Source: an uncultured Anaerolineae bacterium (GTDB lineage Bacteria > Chloroflexota > Anaerolineae > Anaerolineales > Villigracilaceae). Taken from it: a stretch of DNA of 64,000 nucleotides. The stretch is taken from positions 1 through 64,000 of the forward strand of contig CAIVSQ010000507.1 of assembly GCA_903908605.1 (NCBI GenBank), written 5' to 3'. This document shows positions 19,295-29,783 of this stretch, piece by piece. Position 1 is the stretch's first letter, and each line of letters begins with the position of its first letter. The notes under the pieces were generated by a model. That model was not told the origin of the DNA, did not search any database, and saw only the letters and a program-made list of their open reading frames with translations. The translations under genes were made by a program, and so were the position numbers.

Positions 19295-20032
19295 TTACTG
19301 AATAAAATTCCAAACTGCAGGACCACTAAGAGGATAATGCTTCGCGATGATCTGCAAATCCAGAACATTAATGACACCATCGTTATTGAGATCCGCCGCA
19401 GCAGGAACAGAGCTATTGTAATTGATGCCAACTGATAAAAGATCATACTGGTCGATCAATCCGTTATCATCAAGATCACCAGGCACAAGCTCAATCGATG
19501 GAGCGGTTAACACACCGGTACCAAGCGTAATTGTCCCCTGTGCCTTCAAATAGCCCGGGGCGCTGGCCACAATTGTATAAGTACCCGTAGCAGCAAACAG
19601 GGAAAAAAACCCACTTGCATCCGCCTCAGCCAGGGTGACCAGGTTGCCTGCGGATAATAGGGCGACAGTCACTTTTTTGCCAGCGACAACCATGCCTTTA
19701 ACCTGGGGAAGATTGGGATCGATGGTTGCAAGGGTTGTTGGTGACGGAGGTGGAGTGACAGTGGGAGTCACACCCAGTGGGGTCAGCGTAGCCGGTGGAA
19801 TAATGGTTTCCTCAGGCAGGGAAGTTGCACCCGGCTGCGGAGTATCTGTGCTGAGCGGCGTGGGAGTGATGACCACCTGGATGCTGTTCCCCTGGTACTG
19901 GCTGTTTACAGCGGCAGCAACTCTGCGCGGCAAACCATGGCTGGCGCGCGCGCTGGTGATCATACCAGGGCTGGCAATGAGGATAAGCCCGAGGAACAGG
20001 CTGATAAGAAATTTTTTGTAATCCTTGATCAT
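19295..20032 (-). CDS. Secreted dockerin-type protein with carboxypeptidase-regulatory-like domain
   Basis: 245 aa; N-terminal signal/TM; P/T-rich linker; GDLDDNGLIDQYDLLSVG and ADLNNDGVINVLDLQIIAKHY duplicated Ca-loop motifs. Confidence 0.82.
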   Translation of the reverse strand: MIKDYKKFLISLFLGLILIASPGMITSARASHGLPRRVAAAVNSQYQGNSIQVVITPTPLSTDTPQPGATSLPEETIIPPATLTPLGVTPTVTPPPSPTTLATIDPNLPQVKGMVVAGKKVTVALLSAGNLVTLAEADASGFFSLFAATGTYTIVASAPGYLKAQGTITLGTGVLTAPSIELVPGDLDDNGLIDQYDLLSVGINYNSSVPAAADLNNDGVINVLDLQIIAKHYPLSGPAVWNFIQ

Positions 20033-20353
20033 GCAGGTAACACGCTTCCTTGAATTCCACCGGGTGCTCGACCCGGCCCCGGCGAAAGTCAGTGAGTAAA
20101 ACCATCATCCAATCAGCAGAAAACCAATATTTTTACCTGCAGAATTTTACTCAATAAATGATGAAACGTGGGAGAAATATTCCCCGACCTCCAGAATAAA
20201 CCCACGTTGGAAAAGCATCCAACATTCTGCACCGTAAAGACGGCAGGATTTCCCCAATCCGTTCAAAATGCAGTGCAACAGGTGATTTTACTTCAATGGA
20301 AAACCGCAATTTGTGTGCGCGGTTATTATATAATCAACCCGGAGGAGAAAACC

Positions 20354-21127
20354 ATGACCCAATCTTTCATCCTGACTGAAACCCGAGAGCACGTCGGATT
20401 GATCACGATCAACCGTCCACAAGCCATGAATGCGCTCAATCCTCAGTTATTGAGTGAGTTAATGGACGCTCTGGCTCTATTGGACGCTGATAACGAGACA
20501 CACGCGATATTGCTGATTGGCTCAGAACGCGTCTTTGCCGCCGGGGCAGATATCAAGTTTATGGCAGGCTTTTCCGCGCAGGAAATGCGCGCAAACGGGT
20601 TCGTAGAGCTATTTGATGGCCTACGCCAGGTGCGCAAGCCGGTGATTGCAGCGGTGAGCGGTTTTGCCCTGGGCGGTGGTTTTGAGCTGGCACTGGCCTG
20701 TGACATGATTATCGCTTCTGAAAGTGCACGTTTTGGACTACCGGAAGTCACGATCGGAGTCATCCCAGGTGCTGGCGGAACCCAGCGGCTGGCTCGCGCT
20801 GTGGGCAAAGCATTGGCGATGGAAATCATCCTCAATAACCGCCTGCTGACTGCGGCCGAAGCTCTGCAATTCGGGCTGGTTAACCGGGTGGTACCAGTTG
20901 AACTCATCCTCAGAGAAAGCCTGGCTTTCGCGGCTGAAATCGCCCAGCGTGCTCCTCTCGCCGCAGCAGCGGCAAAACAGGCTATTAACAACGCTTTTGA
21001 AGAGCCGCTGACCGCCGGTGTGGCGGAAGAACGGCGGCTGTTTTACGCTTTGTTTGATAGCCAGGATCAAAAAGAAGGCATGCAAGCCTTCATCGAAAAA
21101 CGTAAACCAACCTGGCGCGGCGAATAA
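20354..21127 (+). CDS. Enoyl-CoA hydratase/isomerase family protein
   Basis: ATG 20354 with ggaggag RBS; GLITINRPQAMNALN, FAAGADIKFMAG, SGFALGGGFELALACDMIIASE, GVIPGAGGTQRLARAVGKALAMEIILNNR. Confidence 0.95.
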   Translation: MTQSFILTETREHVGLITINRPQAMNALNPQLLSELMDALALLDADNETHAILLIGSERVFAAGADIKFMAGFSAQEMRANGFVELFDGLRQVRKPVIAAVSGFALGGGFELALACDMIIASESARFGLPEVTIGVIPGAGGTQRLARAVGKALAMEIILNNRLLTAAEALQFGLVNRVVPVELILRESLAFAAEIAQRAPLAAAAAKQAINNAFEEPLTAGVAEERRLFYALFDSQDQKEGMQAFIEKRKPTWRGE

Positions 21128-21146
21128 CCCGCAGAAAACAGCACGT

Positions 21147-21929
21147 ATGTTGACTATCAATGATCTGACCACAGCCTTCACAACGCTCGGCTTGCAAAAC
21201 AAGGCGGTCATTGCGCACGCCTCGCTGAGCACCTTCGGCCCAGTGGAGGGTGGCGCAGAGACGTTTGTTGCGAGCCTGGCACGCACCACCGGCGCGATCA
21301 TCATGCCAACACACACGTATAAAACCATGGTGACCCCTTCCACGGGACCGGCAAATAATGCGATCAACTACACGCGCGGGCAGCCATGGAACAGGCTGGC
21401 GGTCCCTTTTCGACTCGATATGCCAGCCGATTCGTTAATGGGGGCTGTGCCAGAGATGCTGCGAAAATGGCCAGGAGCGCAGCGCTCAAATCATCCGATC
21501 CTGTCTTTTGCCGGGTTGGGTGTGGATGCTATTTTGGACAGCCAGACAATCGCGGAACCTTTCGCCCCAGTCGAAAAAATTGCAAACATGGATGGATGGG
21601 TGCTGCTGCTGGGTGTGAACCACACAACCAACACCAGCATGCACTATGCCGAAAAATTGGCGGGTCGCAACCAATTCACCCGTTGGGCAATGACGGAAGC
21701 CGGCGTCACAGCCTGCCCAGGTTTCCCAGGCTGCTCAGTAGGCTTCAATGCCATCGAAGCGGAAGTACAGATTTTTACCAAAACCATCACCGTGGGTCAG
21801 GCCATAGTACGAGCGCTACCTTTACGTGGCCTGATCGTACGGGTAATCGAGATGATCAAAAAAGACCGGCATGCCCTGCTGTGCATGAATAATGATTGCG
21901 AACGCTGCGCGGAGTGCCGCCGGTTCTAA
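21147..21929 (+). CDS. AAC(3)-family aminoglycoside N-acetyltransferase homologue
   Basis: ATG 21147; VIAHASLSTFGPVEGGAETFV...GAIIMPTHTY...SNHPILSFAGLG...GWVLLLGVNHTTNTSMHYAE; Cys-rich tail CMNNDCERCAEC. Confidence 0.88.
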   Translation: MLTINDLTTAFTTLGLQNKAVIAHASLSTFGPVEGGAETFVASLARTTGAIIMPTHTYKTMVTPSTGPANNAINYTRGQPWNRLAVPFRLDMPADSLMGAVPEMLRKWPGAQRSNHPILSFAGLGVDAILDSQTIAEPFAPVEKIANMDGWVLLLGVNHTTNTSMHYAEKLAGRNQFTRWAMTEAGVTACPGFPGCSVGFNAIEAEVQIFTKTITVGQAIVRALPLRGLIVRVIEMIKKDRHALLCMNNDCERCAECRRF

Positions 21930-21945
21930 CCGTGGCAAATAAAGC

Positions 21946-21983
21946 AAAGCAATGCCGGCGACTGTTTCGCCCGGCATTGCTTT
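21946..21983. terminator. Hairpin between convergent AAC(3)-like gene and dnaE
   Basis: AAAGCAATGCCGG-N12-CCGGCATTGCTTT, 13-bp perfect stem. Confidence 0.7.
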
Positions 21984-22058
21984 GGGGTTTAATAACAGAA
22001 TTGATCTCAATACCATTCGTGTAGAATGGACGGCGCCTAAGCCTTGAAGCTGACCAGG

Positions 22059-25000
22059 CTAGTGGTAGGTGATTTCCTCAATGCGCCAGGTTTCCTCACC
22101 CATCAGGTTTTTAAGACGCCTGAGGGTTTCGGGGGTGATGCGGGTGGTGTCGTTGGGGAAATCCAGCAGGTGACCACGGCCGTTTTCAAAGACCTGGAAT
22201 TGGAAGCGATCCTTGCCTGGGTGAGAGATAAGGATGAGGTAAACATTCTTGATACGACGGCGGTCACGATCATTATCACCGCTGGGGCGCAAGTAGACAG
22301 TGATCAAGCGCGGCGGTAAGCTATCATCTTTACGTTCCTCAAGCATGGGTGGAACGATGGGGGGCAAGGTGGTTGGCAGCGTGGCAGGTGTCACGTTTTG
22401 AACCAAATCAGCAGGCGCGGCGGTGCCCGGACGAGCAGAAGTCGTGGACTGCGGTTCGGGACGGGTCGCGGCTGGTTCGGTCATCGGCTCAAAATGCTCG
22501 AAGGCAATGATGTCATCCATGGGAGTAGGCGGCGCGAAAGATGACCGGTCGACAGAGAGATATGATTCCCAGTCGGGCGGGAACTCGGGCTCGGGCGGCA
22601 TATCGGGCTCATCGGGTTCAAGCGGCACAGAAGCCGCAGGTCCCTGCTGCCGGGCAGCCGGGAGAGGAGAACTGGCTTTAGGCTGGGGAGTAACCGGCTG
22701 GCTGCGGACGGCAACCGGCGGCTGCGAAGCTGGTGACTGCTTCGACGGTGGCTGGACGGACAAAGTCTGCGGAACAGGTTTGAAGGTGGGCTGTTGAATC
22801 GCAGTTGGCAGAGGTGTCTCAAAAGCAGCAACCTTAACATCGACCTGGGTGCGAATATCGTCTACCAGGATCTTGCCTGGGGTGCTGGTGGCATCGAGTT
22901 TGCCATCGACTATGACGACCTTGCCGTCCTCGCAGAGGGCACGGAATTTTTCCCAGGTCTTGGGGAAGAGGACCAATTCGAGGTTACCATGCAAATCCTC
23001 GAGGGTGACGAAACCCATCATTTTGTCAGTCTTGGTCTTGAATGGTCGCACCGTAACAACCATGCCTGCAACGCGTACGCGTTCCTCGTGTGCAGCGTCT
23101 TGCAAGGTAATGGCATTATGGCTGACAGCCTGGGTGAGCAATTCGGCATACCCGGACAATGGATGATCGGAGAGATAAACACCGATGAGTTCTCGTTCCC
23201 AGCCAAGTGATTCTTTTTTATCGCTTTTTATTCCAGTAGGCAGAGTGATGCTTTCCTCCTGGACACCGGATGAACCACCAAAGAGGGAAAGCTGACCACT
23301 TTCCACCGAGCGGAAATGGCTGGCACTGGCTGCAACAATGCGCTCAAGGGCGGCAAGCAGGGTAGCGCGATCACCGAAACAATCGAAGGCACCAACCTTG
23401 ATCAGGCATTCCAAAGCACGCTTACCGACCGAACGCAGATCCACACGCCGGGCGAAATCGTTCAAATCGAAGAATATCTTTTCGCTGCCATCAGACTGAA
23501 CACGCCCGGCAACGATCAGGTCAGCCGGTCCCTGACCAACGTTCTTGACGGCCCCAAGACCAAAACGGATGGCAGGGCGGGTGGGACCATCGGGCTGATC
23601 TGGGTTGGTGGGGCGATCTTCAATGGTGAAGTCATAACCAGAATGGTTGAGGTCTGGCTGCAGGACATCAATGCCCATGGCACGTGAATCGGAGATATAC
23701 AGGGCAATCTTGGTCGCGTCATCCTTGAAGACGGACATCAGCGCACTCATGTATTCGGCGGTGTAGTGGGCCTTGAGGTAGCCAGTCTGGACTGAAATCA
23801 GGCCATAGTCGGCAGCATGGGATTTATTGAACCCATAGCGAGCAAATTTCTCCCAGTCTTCAAAAATGGCCGTGGCAGTGTCCTTATCCATGGTCCTTTC
23901 TGAAGCGCCCTTGATAAATTTCTCCTTGTGCTTAACGATCTTGTCAGCCTGTTTCTTGGAGATGGCTTTGCGCAGATCATCAGACTCGGAGCGGGTATAA
24001 CCAGCAAGGTCAACCGCCGCGCGCATAATCTGTTCCTGGTAAACAGGGATACCGTACGTATCGCCAAAGATAGGGGCAAGCGCGGGGTGACGGTACTCGA
24101 TCATTTCCTCGCCGTGCATACGCTTAATGTACGATGGAATGAAGTCCATCGGGCCTGGGCGGTAGAGAGCAACCATGGCGATAATGTTGTCAAGATTCTT
24201 GGGCTTCATCTCAATTACCCAGCGAGTCATACCACTGCCTTCCAGTTGGAAGACACCGGCGGTCTGCCCACGGCCCATGAGTTCAAAGGTGGAGGCGTCA
24301 TCGGTTGGGATATTTTCGAGAGTGAGGATGACCCCATGGCGCTCCTCAATCACATCACAAGCACGGGCCATGACGGTAAGAGTGGAGAGACCGAGGAAAT
24401 CAACTTTGAGCATACCCATGCTATCGAGGATACCCATTTCGAACTGGGTGACCGTTTTAACCGGGGATTCTTCGGCGCCAGAGGTGGGGCGATGAATGGG
24501 CAGATAATCGGTGATCGGACGGTCGGCAATGACCAATCCGGCAGCATGAGTACCGGCATTCCGCACAACGCCTTCCATGTGGATGGCGGTGTCAATTAGA
24601 TTTTTGACCTTGGGATCGGCGTTGTAAGCAGCCTTGAATTCGGGAACTTCATTAAGGGCTTCAGTCAGGGAGATGGGTTTGCCTGGAACGTTGGGAACCA
24701 ACTTTGCAATCTTATCCACCTCGGGGATGGGGATGTCCATGACACGTGCCACGTCGCGCAAAGCGCCACGAGCAGCCATGGTACCAAAAGTTATGATCTG
24801 GGCGACCTTGTCATCACCATACTTGCGGGCGGTGTACTCAAGCATTTCAGAGCGGCGATCATCGCGGAAATCAAGGTCAATATCGGGCATGGAAATACGC
24901 CCAGGATTTAGGAAACGTTCAAAAAGCAGGTGGTGCTGGATAGGGTCAACCAGGGTGATGAACAGCGAATACGCCACTAACGAGCCGGCGCCGGAACCAC

Positions 25001-26078
25001 GCGTGTTGTACCAGATGCCGTGTTCCTTGGCATGCCGGCAAAGATCCCACACGATCAGAAAATAAGCATCAAAACCCATGGTATGAATGACACCGAGCTC
25101 AAAATCCAGGCGATCACGGATTTCACTGTCATTTTTATTAGCGCCATAACGACGTTCGAGGCCAAGCTCGCACAGGTAAAGGAGGTAAGATTCAGCCGTG
25201 TAACCGTCGGGAACAGGGAATTCGGGCAGATGATAGCCCTTGAAACCAAGGTCAACCTTGCAACGTTCGGCGATCTCAAGCGTGTTGGAAAGCGCATCAG
25301 GGATTTCAGAAAAAAGCTGGCTCATCTCCTGGGGAGAGCGCAGATAAAAAGTCTGCGATTCGTACCGCATACGATCGGGATCACTGAGCAGCTTGCCGGT
25401 CTGTATGGCGAGAAGAATATCCTGGTACTTGGCGTCGCTAGCTTCAATGTAGTGAACATCATTGGTGGCAACAAATTTGGCGGAATAACGTGCACCCAGC
25501 TCAACCAGTTTTTTATTAAGGCTCACCAATTCAGTGATATTGTGCTGCTGTAACTCAACATAAAAACGGTCAGGGCCAAAGACATCATAGTACCAGTTCA
25601 TACGGCGAACAGCTTCCTCAGGCTTTTCATCGATCAGCTGACGCGGAATTTCGGCGGACATACAACCGGAGGTGGCGATCAGGCCTTCGGAGTGTTCGGC
25701 AAGAAATTCGTGGTCGATGCGCGGGAAGTAGTAGAAGCCATCCATCTGGGCGGCAGAGGTGATCTTAAGCAGATTACGGTAGCCGACTTCGTTTTCAGCC
25801 AACAAAAGCAAGTGACTTGATTTTTTATCGAGCTTGGAATCGCGGTCCTGCATGCGACGGGCTGCCATATAGGTTTCGACGCCGATGATGGGTTTGATGC
25901 CCGCTTCGTTGGCGGCGTTGTAAAACTCAATGACGCCGAACATGGTGCCGTGATCAGTGATGGCCAGGGCAGGCATGTCCATTTCCTTGGCACGTTTGAC
26001 CAGCTTCTTGATGTTAGAGAAACCATCGAGGAGAGAATAAACAGTATGTGTGTGCAGGTGGACAAATGATTCGGCCAT
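22059..26078 (-). CDS. dnaE: DNA polymerase III subunit alpha with ~200-aa Pro-rich insert near C-terminus
   Basis: PHP domain FVHLHTHTVYSLLDGFSNI; NTRGSGAGSLVAYSL; PDIDLDFRDDRR; GFNKSHAADYGLI; clamp-binding-like QLSLF (23280-23294). Confidence 0.95.
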   Translation of the reverse strand: MAESFVHLHTHTVYSLLDGFSNIKKLVKRAKEMDMPALAITDHGTMFGVIEFYNAANEAGIKPIIGVETYMAARRMQDRDSKLDKKSSHLLLLAENEVGYRNLLKITSAAQMDGFYYFPRIDHEFLAEHSEGLIATSGCMSAEIPRQLIDEKPEEAVRRMNWYYDVFGPDRFYVELQQHNITELVSLNKKLVELGARYSAKFVATNDVHYIEASDAKYQDILLAIQTGKLLSDPDRMRYESQTFYLRSPQEMSQLFSEIPDALSNTLEIAERCKVDLGFKGYHLPEFPVPDGYTAESYLLYLCELGLERRYGANKNDSEIRDRLDFELGVIHTMGFDAYFLIVWDLCRHAKEHGIWYNTRGSGAGSLVAYSLFITLVDPIQHHLLFERFLNPGRISMPDIDLDFRDDRRSEMLEYTARKYGDDKVAQIITFGTMAARGALRDVARVMDIPIPEVDKIAKLVPNVPGKPISLTEALNEVPEFKAAYNADPKVKNLIDTAIHMEGVVRNAGTHAAGLVIADRPITDYLPIHRPTSGAEESPVKTVTQFEMGILDSMGMLKVDFLGLSTLTVMARACDVIEERHGVILTLENIPTDDASTFELMGRGQTAGVFQLEGSGMTRWVIEMKPKNLDNIIAMVALYRPGPMDFIPSYIKRMHGEEMIEYRHPALAPIFGDTYGIPVYQEQIMRAAVDLAGYTRSESDDLRKAISKKQADKIVKHKEKFIKGASERTMDKDTATAIFEDWEKFARYGFNKSHAADYGLISVQTGYLKAHYTAEYMSALMSVFKDDATKIALYISDSRAMGIDVLQPDLNHSGYDFTIEDRPTNPDQPDGPTRPAIRFGLGAVKNVGQGPADLIVAGRVQSDGSEKIFFDLNDFARRVDLRSVGKRALECLIKVGAFDCFGDRATLLAALERIVAASASHFRSVESGQLSLFGGSSGVQEESITLPTGIKSDKKESLGWERELIGVYLSDHPLSGYAELLTQAVSHNAITLQDAAHEERVRVAGMVVTVRPFKTKTDKMMGFVTLEDLHGNLELVLFPKTWEKFRALCEDGKVVIVDGKLDATSTPGKILVDDIRTQVDVKVAAFETPLPTAIQQPTFKPVPQTLSVQPPSKQSPASQPPVAVRSQPVTPQPKASSPLPAARQQGPAASVPLEPDEPDMPPEPEFPPDWESYLSVDRSSFAPPTPMDDIIAFEHFEPMTEPAATRPEPQSTTSARPGTAAPADLVQNVTPATLPTTLPPIVPPMLEERKDDSLPPRLITVYLRPSGDNDRDRRRIKNVYLILISHPGKDRFQFQVFENGRGHLLDFPNDTTRITPETLRRLKNLMGEETWRIEEITYH

Positions 26079-26466
26079 AATCACCCTGGTGAGGAAAAAG
26101 ATAAAATCATTATAGCATCCCGGCCGAAGTTTTACCGGACGCTTGGCTTAAAAAAAGTCGAACAAAAGTTCTCTTTAACATTAGCGCTTCCTAAAAAACA
26201 GGACTGGCAGGCACACAGTCGGGGACGCGAATTAATTTTTCGCCTTGTATGGCTATGTACATGTTAGGGCAAATCGGGGAATAATCAGCCTGGTGACAGG
26301 CTAATTTTGGACCTATCGTATTTTCAGGGTCGCAAAACCTATAATTTAGGCTATATTTAGCGGCTGGTACTATGCTATCAAGCTTCCTGTCCTGGCATGT
26401 TAGGATAGTCGCTACTGACAATTTAGTTATCAATATTCATTCAATCAGCCACCCCGGAGGCTCGGA

Positions 26467-27027
26467 ATGTCCCATAAAAAAGCTGCTTCGTCGTCAACAC
26501 CAGGCAAGGCAAGACTGGCAAAAATCATTGAGCAAAATATCCATACGATTGTCAGCACGCGCCGGACTGCCGCCAACCAGCGTACATTTGAAGAAAGGTT
26601 GGCCGATGCGATCACCGCATTTTCGGGGCGTATGTATTTTGTTTATTTTCACATTGTCTGGTTTGGAGTATGGCTGCTGATTAATATGGGCTACCTGGGC
26701 GTCCAACCGTTTGACCCATACCCATTTGGATTGTTGACGATGATCGTTTCGCTGGAGGCGATATTCCTGGCGACTTTTGTGTTGATCAGCCAAAACCGTT
26801 TAAGCGCGGAAGCTGATCGCCGCGCAGATCTCGACTTGCAAATTGGCCTGCTCACCGAGTATGAGTTAACCCGGGTGTTGAAAATGCTGGATGCAATTCA
26901 AGATAAGATGGGAATAGAAAATGATACCGATGAGGAATTAATTGATCTTGAGCGAGATGTTCATCCCGAGGATGTATTGGAAGAAATGGACGAAATTCAA
27001 CGGCGATTAAACAAGTTGAAGAAGTGA
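26467..27027 (+). CDS. DUF1003 membrane protein
   Basis: 186 aa; FEERLADAITAFSGRMYFVYFHIVWFGVWLLINMG...FDPYPFGLLTMIVSLEAIFLATFVLISQNRLSAEADRRADLDLQI. Confidence 0.92.
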   Translation: MSHKKAASSSTPGKARLAKIIEQNIHTIVSTRRTAANQRTFEERLADAITAFSGRMYFVYFHIVWFGVWLLINMGYLGVQPFDPYPFGLLTMIVSLEAIFLATFVLISQNRLSAEADRRADLDLQIGLLTEYELTRVLKMLDAIQDKMGIENDTDEELIDLERDVHPEDVLEEMDEIQRRLNKLKK

Positions 27028-27058
27028 TATTTTTACATTATAGATGGATAAACGGATT

Positions 27059-27955
27059 TTAGAATTTTAACAGGGATGACAGAAAGTGTGGCATGAAGCG
27101 TTGTGTATCCAATTCCATGGGGATGTTGACCGGTAGAGAACCATCCCCCGGTTGAGTGGGATCGTAGGGCTGGCAATTTTCAATTCTGCCAGAACGAAGC
27201 CCTGTTTTCTGAACTGACAGGGAACAGAGATTTTCGTCGAACAGCGTTTTCTCAATGAGGTAGGCGGCCGCCACCACATCCCAGGGGAAAAAGCCTTGAG
27301 CACGGAAGAACACCTTTCGGTTGAGGTCAAGCCAGGGCGAAATGGCCTTGACCAGGTAGCGCGAAATAGGGCTGTCGTGGTTCTCAAGCATACGCAGGTG
27401 TTCCTGGCGAAAGACAGCCTTGGAACATACATCCATGGTAATAAGTGTTTTTTGGACAGGCGCAGACAGGGCGATAGAGGCCGCCTGTCCATCTAGATGA
27501 AGATTAAATTCCCCGAAGATGGAAAATGGCTTGAAATGAAGTGAACCACCCATAACAACAAGTTCACGCAAATTGGGAGCGAAGCCTGGGTCAAGCATCA
27601 TAGCCGTGGCAATGTTGGTGAGAGGGCCAAGTGCCAGCAGAGAAATTTCCCCAGGGGTAGCACGTACTGTTTCAATCAAGTAATCTACCGCTGGGTTCGG
27701 TCGCCCCAAATCCGATTTTGATGCCGCCCCTTTGTAAACCGGGATATCCAAATGGGCAAGATCGAGGAGATTTTTTGCCACCTGGTAGCCGCGATCGGCG
27801 CTAACATTGCCGAAGTTGATGGTGATCCCTCGAACTTGAATGTCGGTTGACGCTAACAACAGCAGAAAAGCCAGTCCATCATCCACATCGCGATTGGGTT
27901 CGCCTGTGGCCGGATCAGAATCAATCAGCACCTGTTTTGTAAGCATATGGCACAC
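27059..27955 (-). CDS. Inosine-uridine-preferring nucleoside hydrolase family
   Basis: VLIDSDPATGEPNRDVDDGLAFLLLLAS...TINFGNVSADRGYQVAKNLL...LLALGPLTNIATAM...LVVMGGSL. Confidence 0.93.
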   Translation of the reverse strand: MCHMLTKQVLIDSDPATGEPNRDVDDGLAFLLLLASTDIQVRGITINFGNVSADRGYQVAKNLLDLAHLDIPVYKGAASKSDLGRPNPAVDYLIETVRATPGEISLLALGPLTNIATAMMLDPGFAPNLRELVVMGGSLHFKPFSIFGEFNLHLDGQAASIALSAPVQKTLITMDVCSKAVFRQEHLRMLENHDSPISRYLVKAISPWLDLNRKVFFRAQGFFPWDVVAAAYLIEKTLFDENLCSLSVQKTGLRSGRIENCQPYDPTQPGDGSLPVNIPMELDTQRFMPHFLSSLLKF

Positions 27956-28051
27956 CTCTCAAGAGAAACATAAATGATAATGACCTGGGCCAAACAGACC
28001 TGGTTTTATAAAGATGTTCGCAAAGCTACCCTGCTTGACGGCACAGCAGGC

Positions 28052-29776
28052 TCAGCCACGCCGTGCAAGCCAGTCAAGCAGTTGCTCGGTCGGCCAGGCG
28101 TTGATAATGTCGGCTGGGGTAAGCCAGGCGCGGCGGGCAATGGCCACACCAAAGGGAAGCATATCCAAGTCAGATTCAGAATGAGAATCGGTATTAATGC
28201 TGATGGGAATGCCCATGTCACGCGCACGGCGGGCATAGATATCCTCTAGATCCAGTCGGGCGGGATTGGCGTTGATTTCAAGGGCCACGCCAGTTTCCGC
28301 TGCGGCAGCAAGCACGGCATCCATATCCAGATCAGCACCCTCCCGGTCTGGGATGAGGCGTCCGGTGGGATGACCGATGATATCGACGTGCGGATTTCGA
28401 ATGGCATTGATCAGGCGCTGGGTGACCTTCTCCCGAGGCTGTCGCAAAGATGTATGTAGGGAAGCCAGAACCAGGTCGAGCGAAGCGAGAAAATCATCGG
28501 GGTAATCAAGCGAACCATCAGCGCGAATTTCAACCTCGGAGGCGTGCAGAATACGGATGGTATCGCCAAGCTCACGCTGGGCGGCCTCAATCTCGCGCTG
28601 CTGTTCGACATGGCGTTCCATGCTGAGGCCACCGGTAACACCCAGGCTAACGGAATGATCGGTAAAAGCAATAACACGCATGCCGCGTCGGGCAGCGGCA
28701 CGGGCCAGCTCCAGGATGGTTAATTTGCCATCCGACCAGGTGGAGTGGGTTTGCAGGTCAGCATGGATATCGGCAACCTCGATAAGACGTGGAAGGTTGC
28801 CCATTTTGGCAGCCTGGACCTCGCCGCGATCTTCACGCAGCTCGGGCGCGATCCAGGGTAATCCAATCGCCTGATAAACCGCCTCTTCCGTGGCGCAAAG
28901 AATCTCACCGGAGCCATCCGTGCGGGTAAGGGCATGTTCTGAGAGAGAAAGACCTTTTTCGAGGGCGAGTTGGCGCAACTGCACATTATGATCCTTGGAA
29001 CCGGTGGCGTACTGCAAGGCTGTGCCAAACCGTTCGGGCGGGTGAACCCAGAGCTGAGCGCGCAGACCATCCGCAAATTCGATGCTGGCCTTGGTTTCGC
29101 CTTTGCCAAGCACACGGATGACGCCAGGCAAAGTCGTAAAGGCAGCCATAACCGGGGTTGAATCGGCAGAAGCAACCAGGATATCCAGATCACCGACGGT
29201 GGAGCGCATACGACGCAAGGAACCAGCGGTGGAGGCAGCCACCACACCGGGGATTTTTTTGAGCTCAGAGATAATATGTTGTGCAAGCGGGTAGGCACGC
29301 CCAATGGGAATTCGCCCGGAACGGCGTGCGAGAGATTCAATCCCGAGCAAGATCTGTGCTTCTGATTTTTCGCCCATGCCAGGCAGGCTGCGTAATTTTC
29401 CAGCGGAGGCAACCTCGCCTAATTCTGCCAGGGTGGTAATACCCAGTTCCTTCCAAATGAGGGCAATCTTTTTGGGTCCCAAGCCCGGCACCTGCAGCCA
29501 TTCAGCCAGCGAGGGCGGGATTTCGGTTTTGAGGTTCTCAAGAAAACCCAGGCGGCCGGTGGAAAGAAGTTCGTCGATCTTTTCAGCAATGGCCTTACCC
29601 ACTCCAGGTATTTCGCGCAGCTTGCCTTCTTTCCAATACTCGCTGGCTGCACGACCAAGCGAGAGCAGGTTCTCGGCAGCCTTGCGGTAGGCTAGCGTGA
29701 CGTAAATCACCTCGCCCTTGATTTCGAGCAAGTTGGCAATCAACGTAAAAGTATCGGCAAGTTCACGGTTGTTCAT
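28052..29776 (-). CDS. polX: DNA polymerase/3'-5' exonuclease PolX (Pol X + PHP)
   Basis: EIPGVGKAIAEKIDELLSTG; GSLRRMRSTVGDLDILV; PHP motifs DLQTHSTWSDG, AFTDHS, INTDSH. Confidence 0.94.
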   Translation of the reverse strand: MNNRELADTFTLIANLLEIKGEVIYVTLAYRKAAENLLSLGRAASEYWKEGKLREIPGVGKAIAEKIDELLSTGRLGFLENLKTEIPPSLAEWLQVPGLGPKKIALIWKELGITTLAELGEVASAGKLRSLPGMGEKSEAQILLGIESLARRSGRIPIGRAYPLAQHIISELKKIPGVVAASTAGSLRRMRSTVGDLDILVASADSTPVMAAFTTLPGVIRVLGKGETKASIEFADGLRAQLWVHPPERFGTALQYATGSKDHNVQLRQLALEKGLSLSEHALTRTDGSGEILCATEEAVYQAIGLPWIAPELREDRGEVQAAKMGNLPRLIEVADIHADLQTHSTWSDGKLTILELARAAARRGMRVIAFTDHSVSLGVTGGLSMERHVEQQREIEAAQRELGDTIRILHASEVEIRADGSLDYPDDFLASLDLVLASLHTSLRQPREKVTQRLINAIRNPHVDIIGHPTGRLIPDREGADLDMDAVLAAAAETGVALEINANPARLDLEDIYARRARDMGIPISINTDSHSESDLDMLPFGVAIARRAWLTPADIINAWPTEQLLDWLARRG

Positions 29777-29783
29777 GGAATCC

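Noticed and set aside
22423-22797. 124-aa Gly/Ser-rich ORF opposite dnaE
   Set aside because: Antisense shadow of the Pro-rich DnaE insert.
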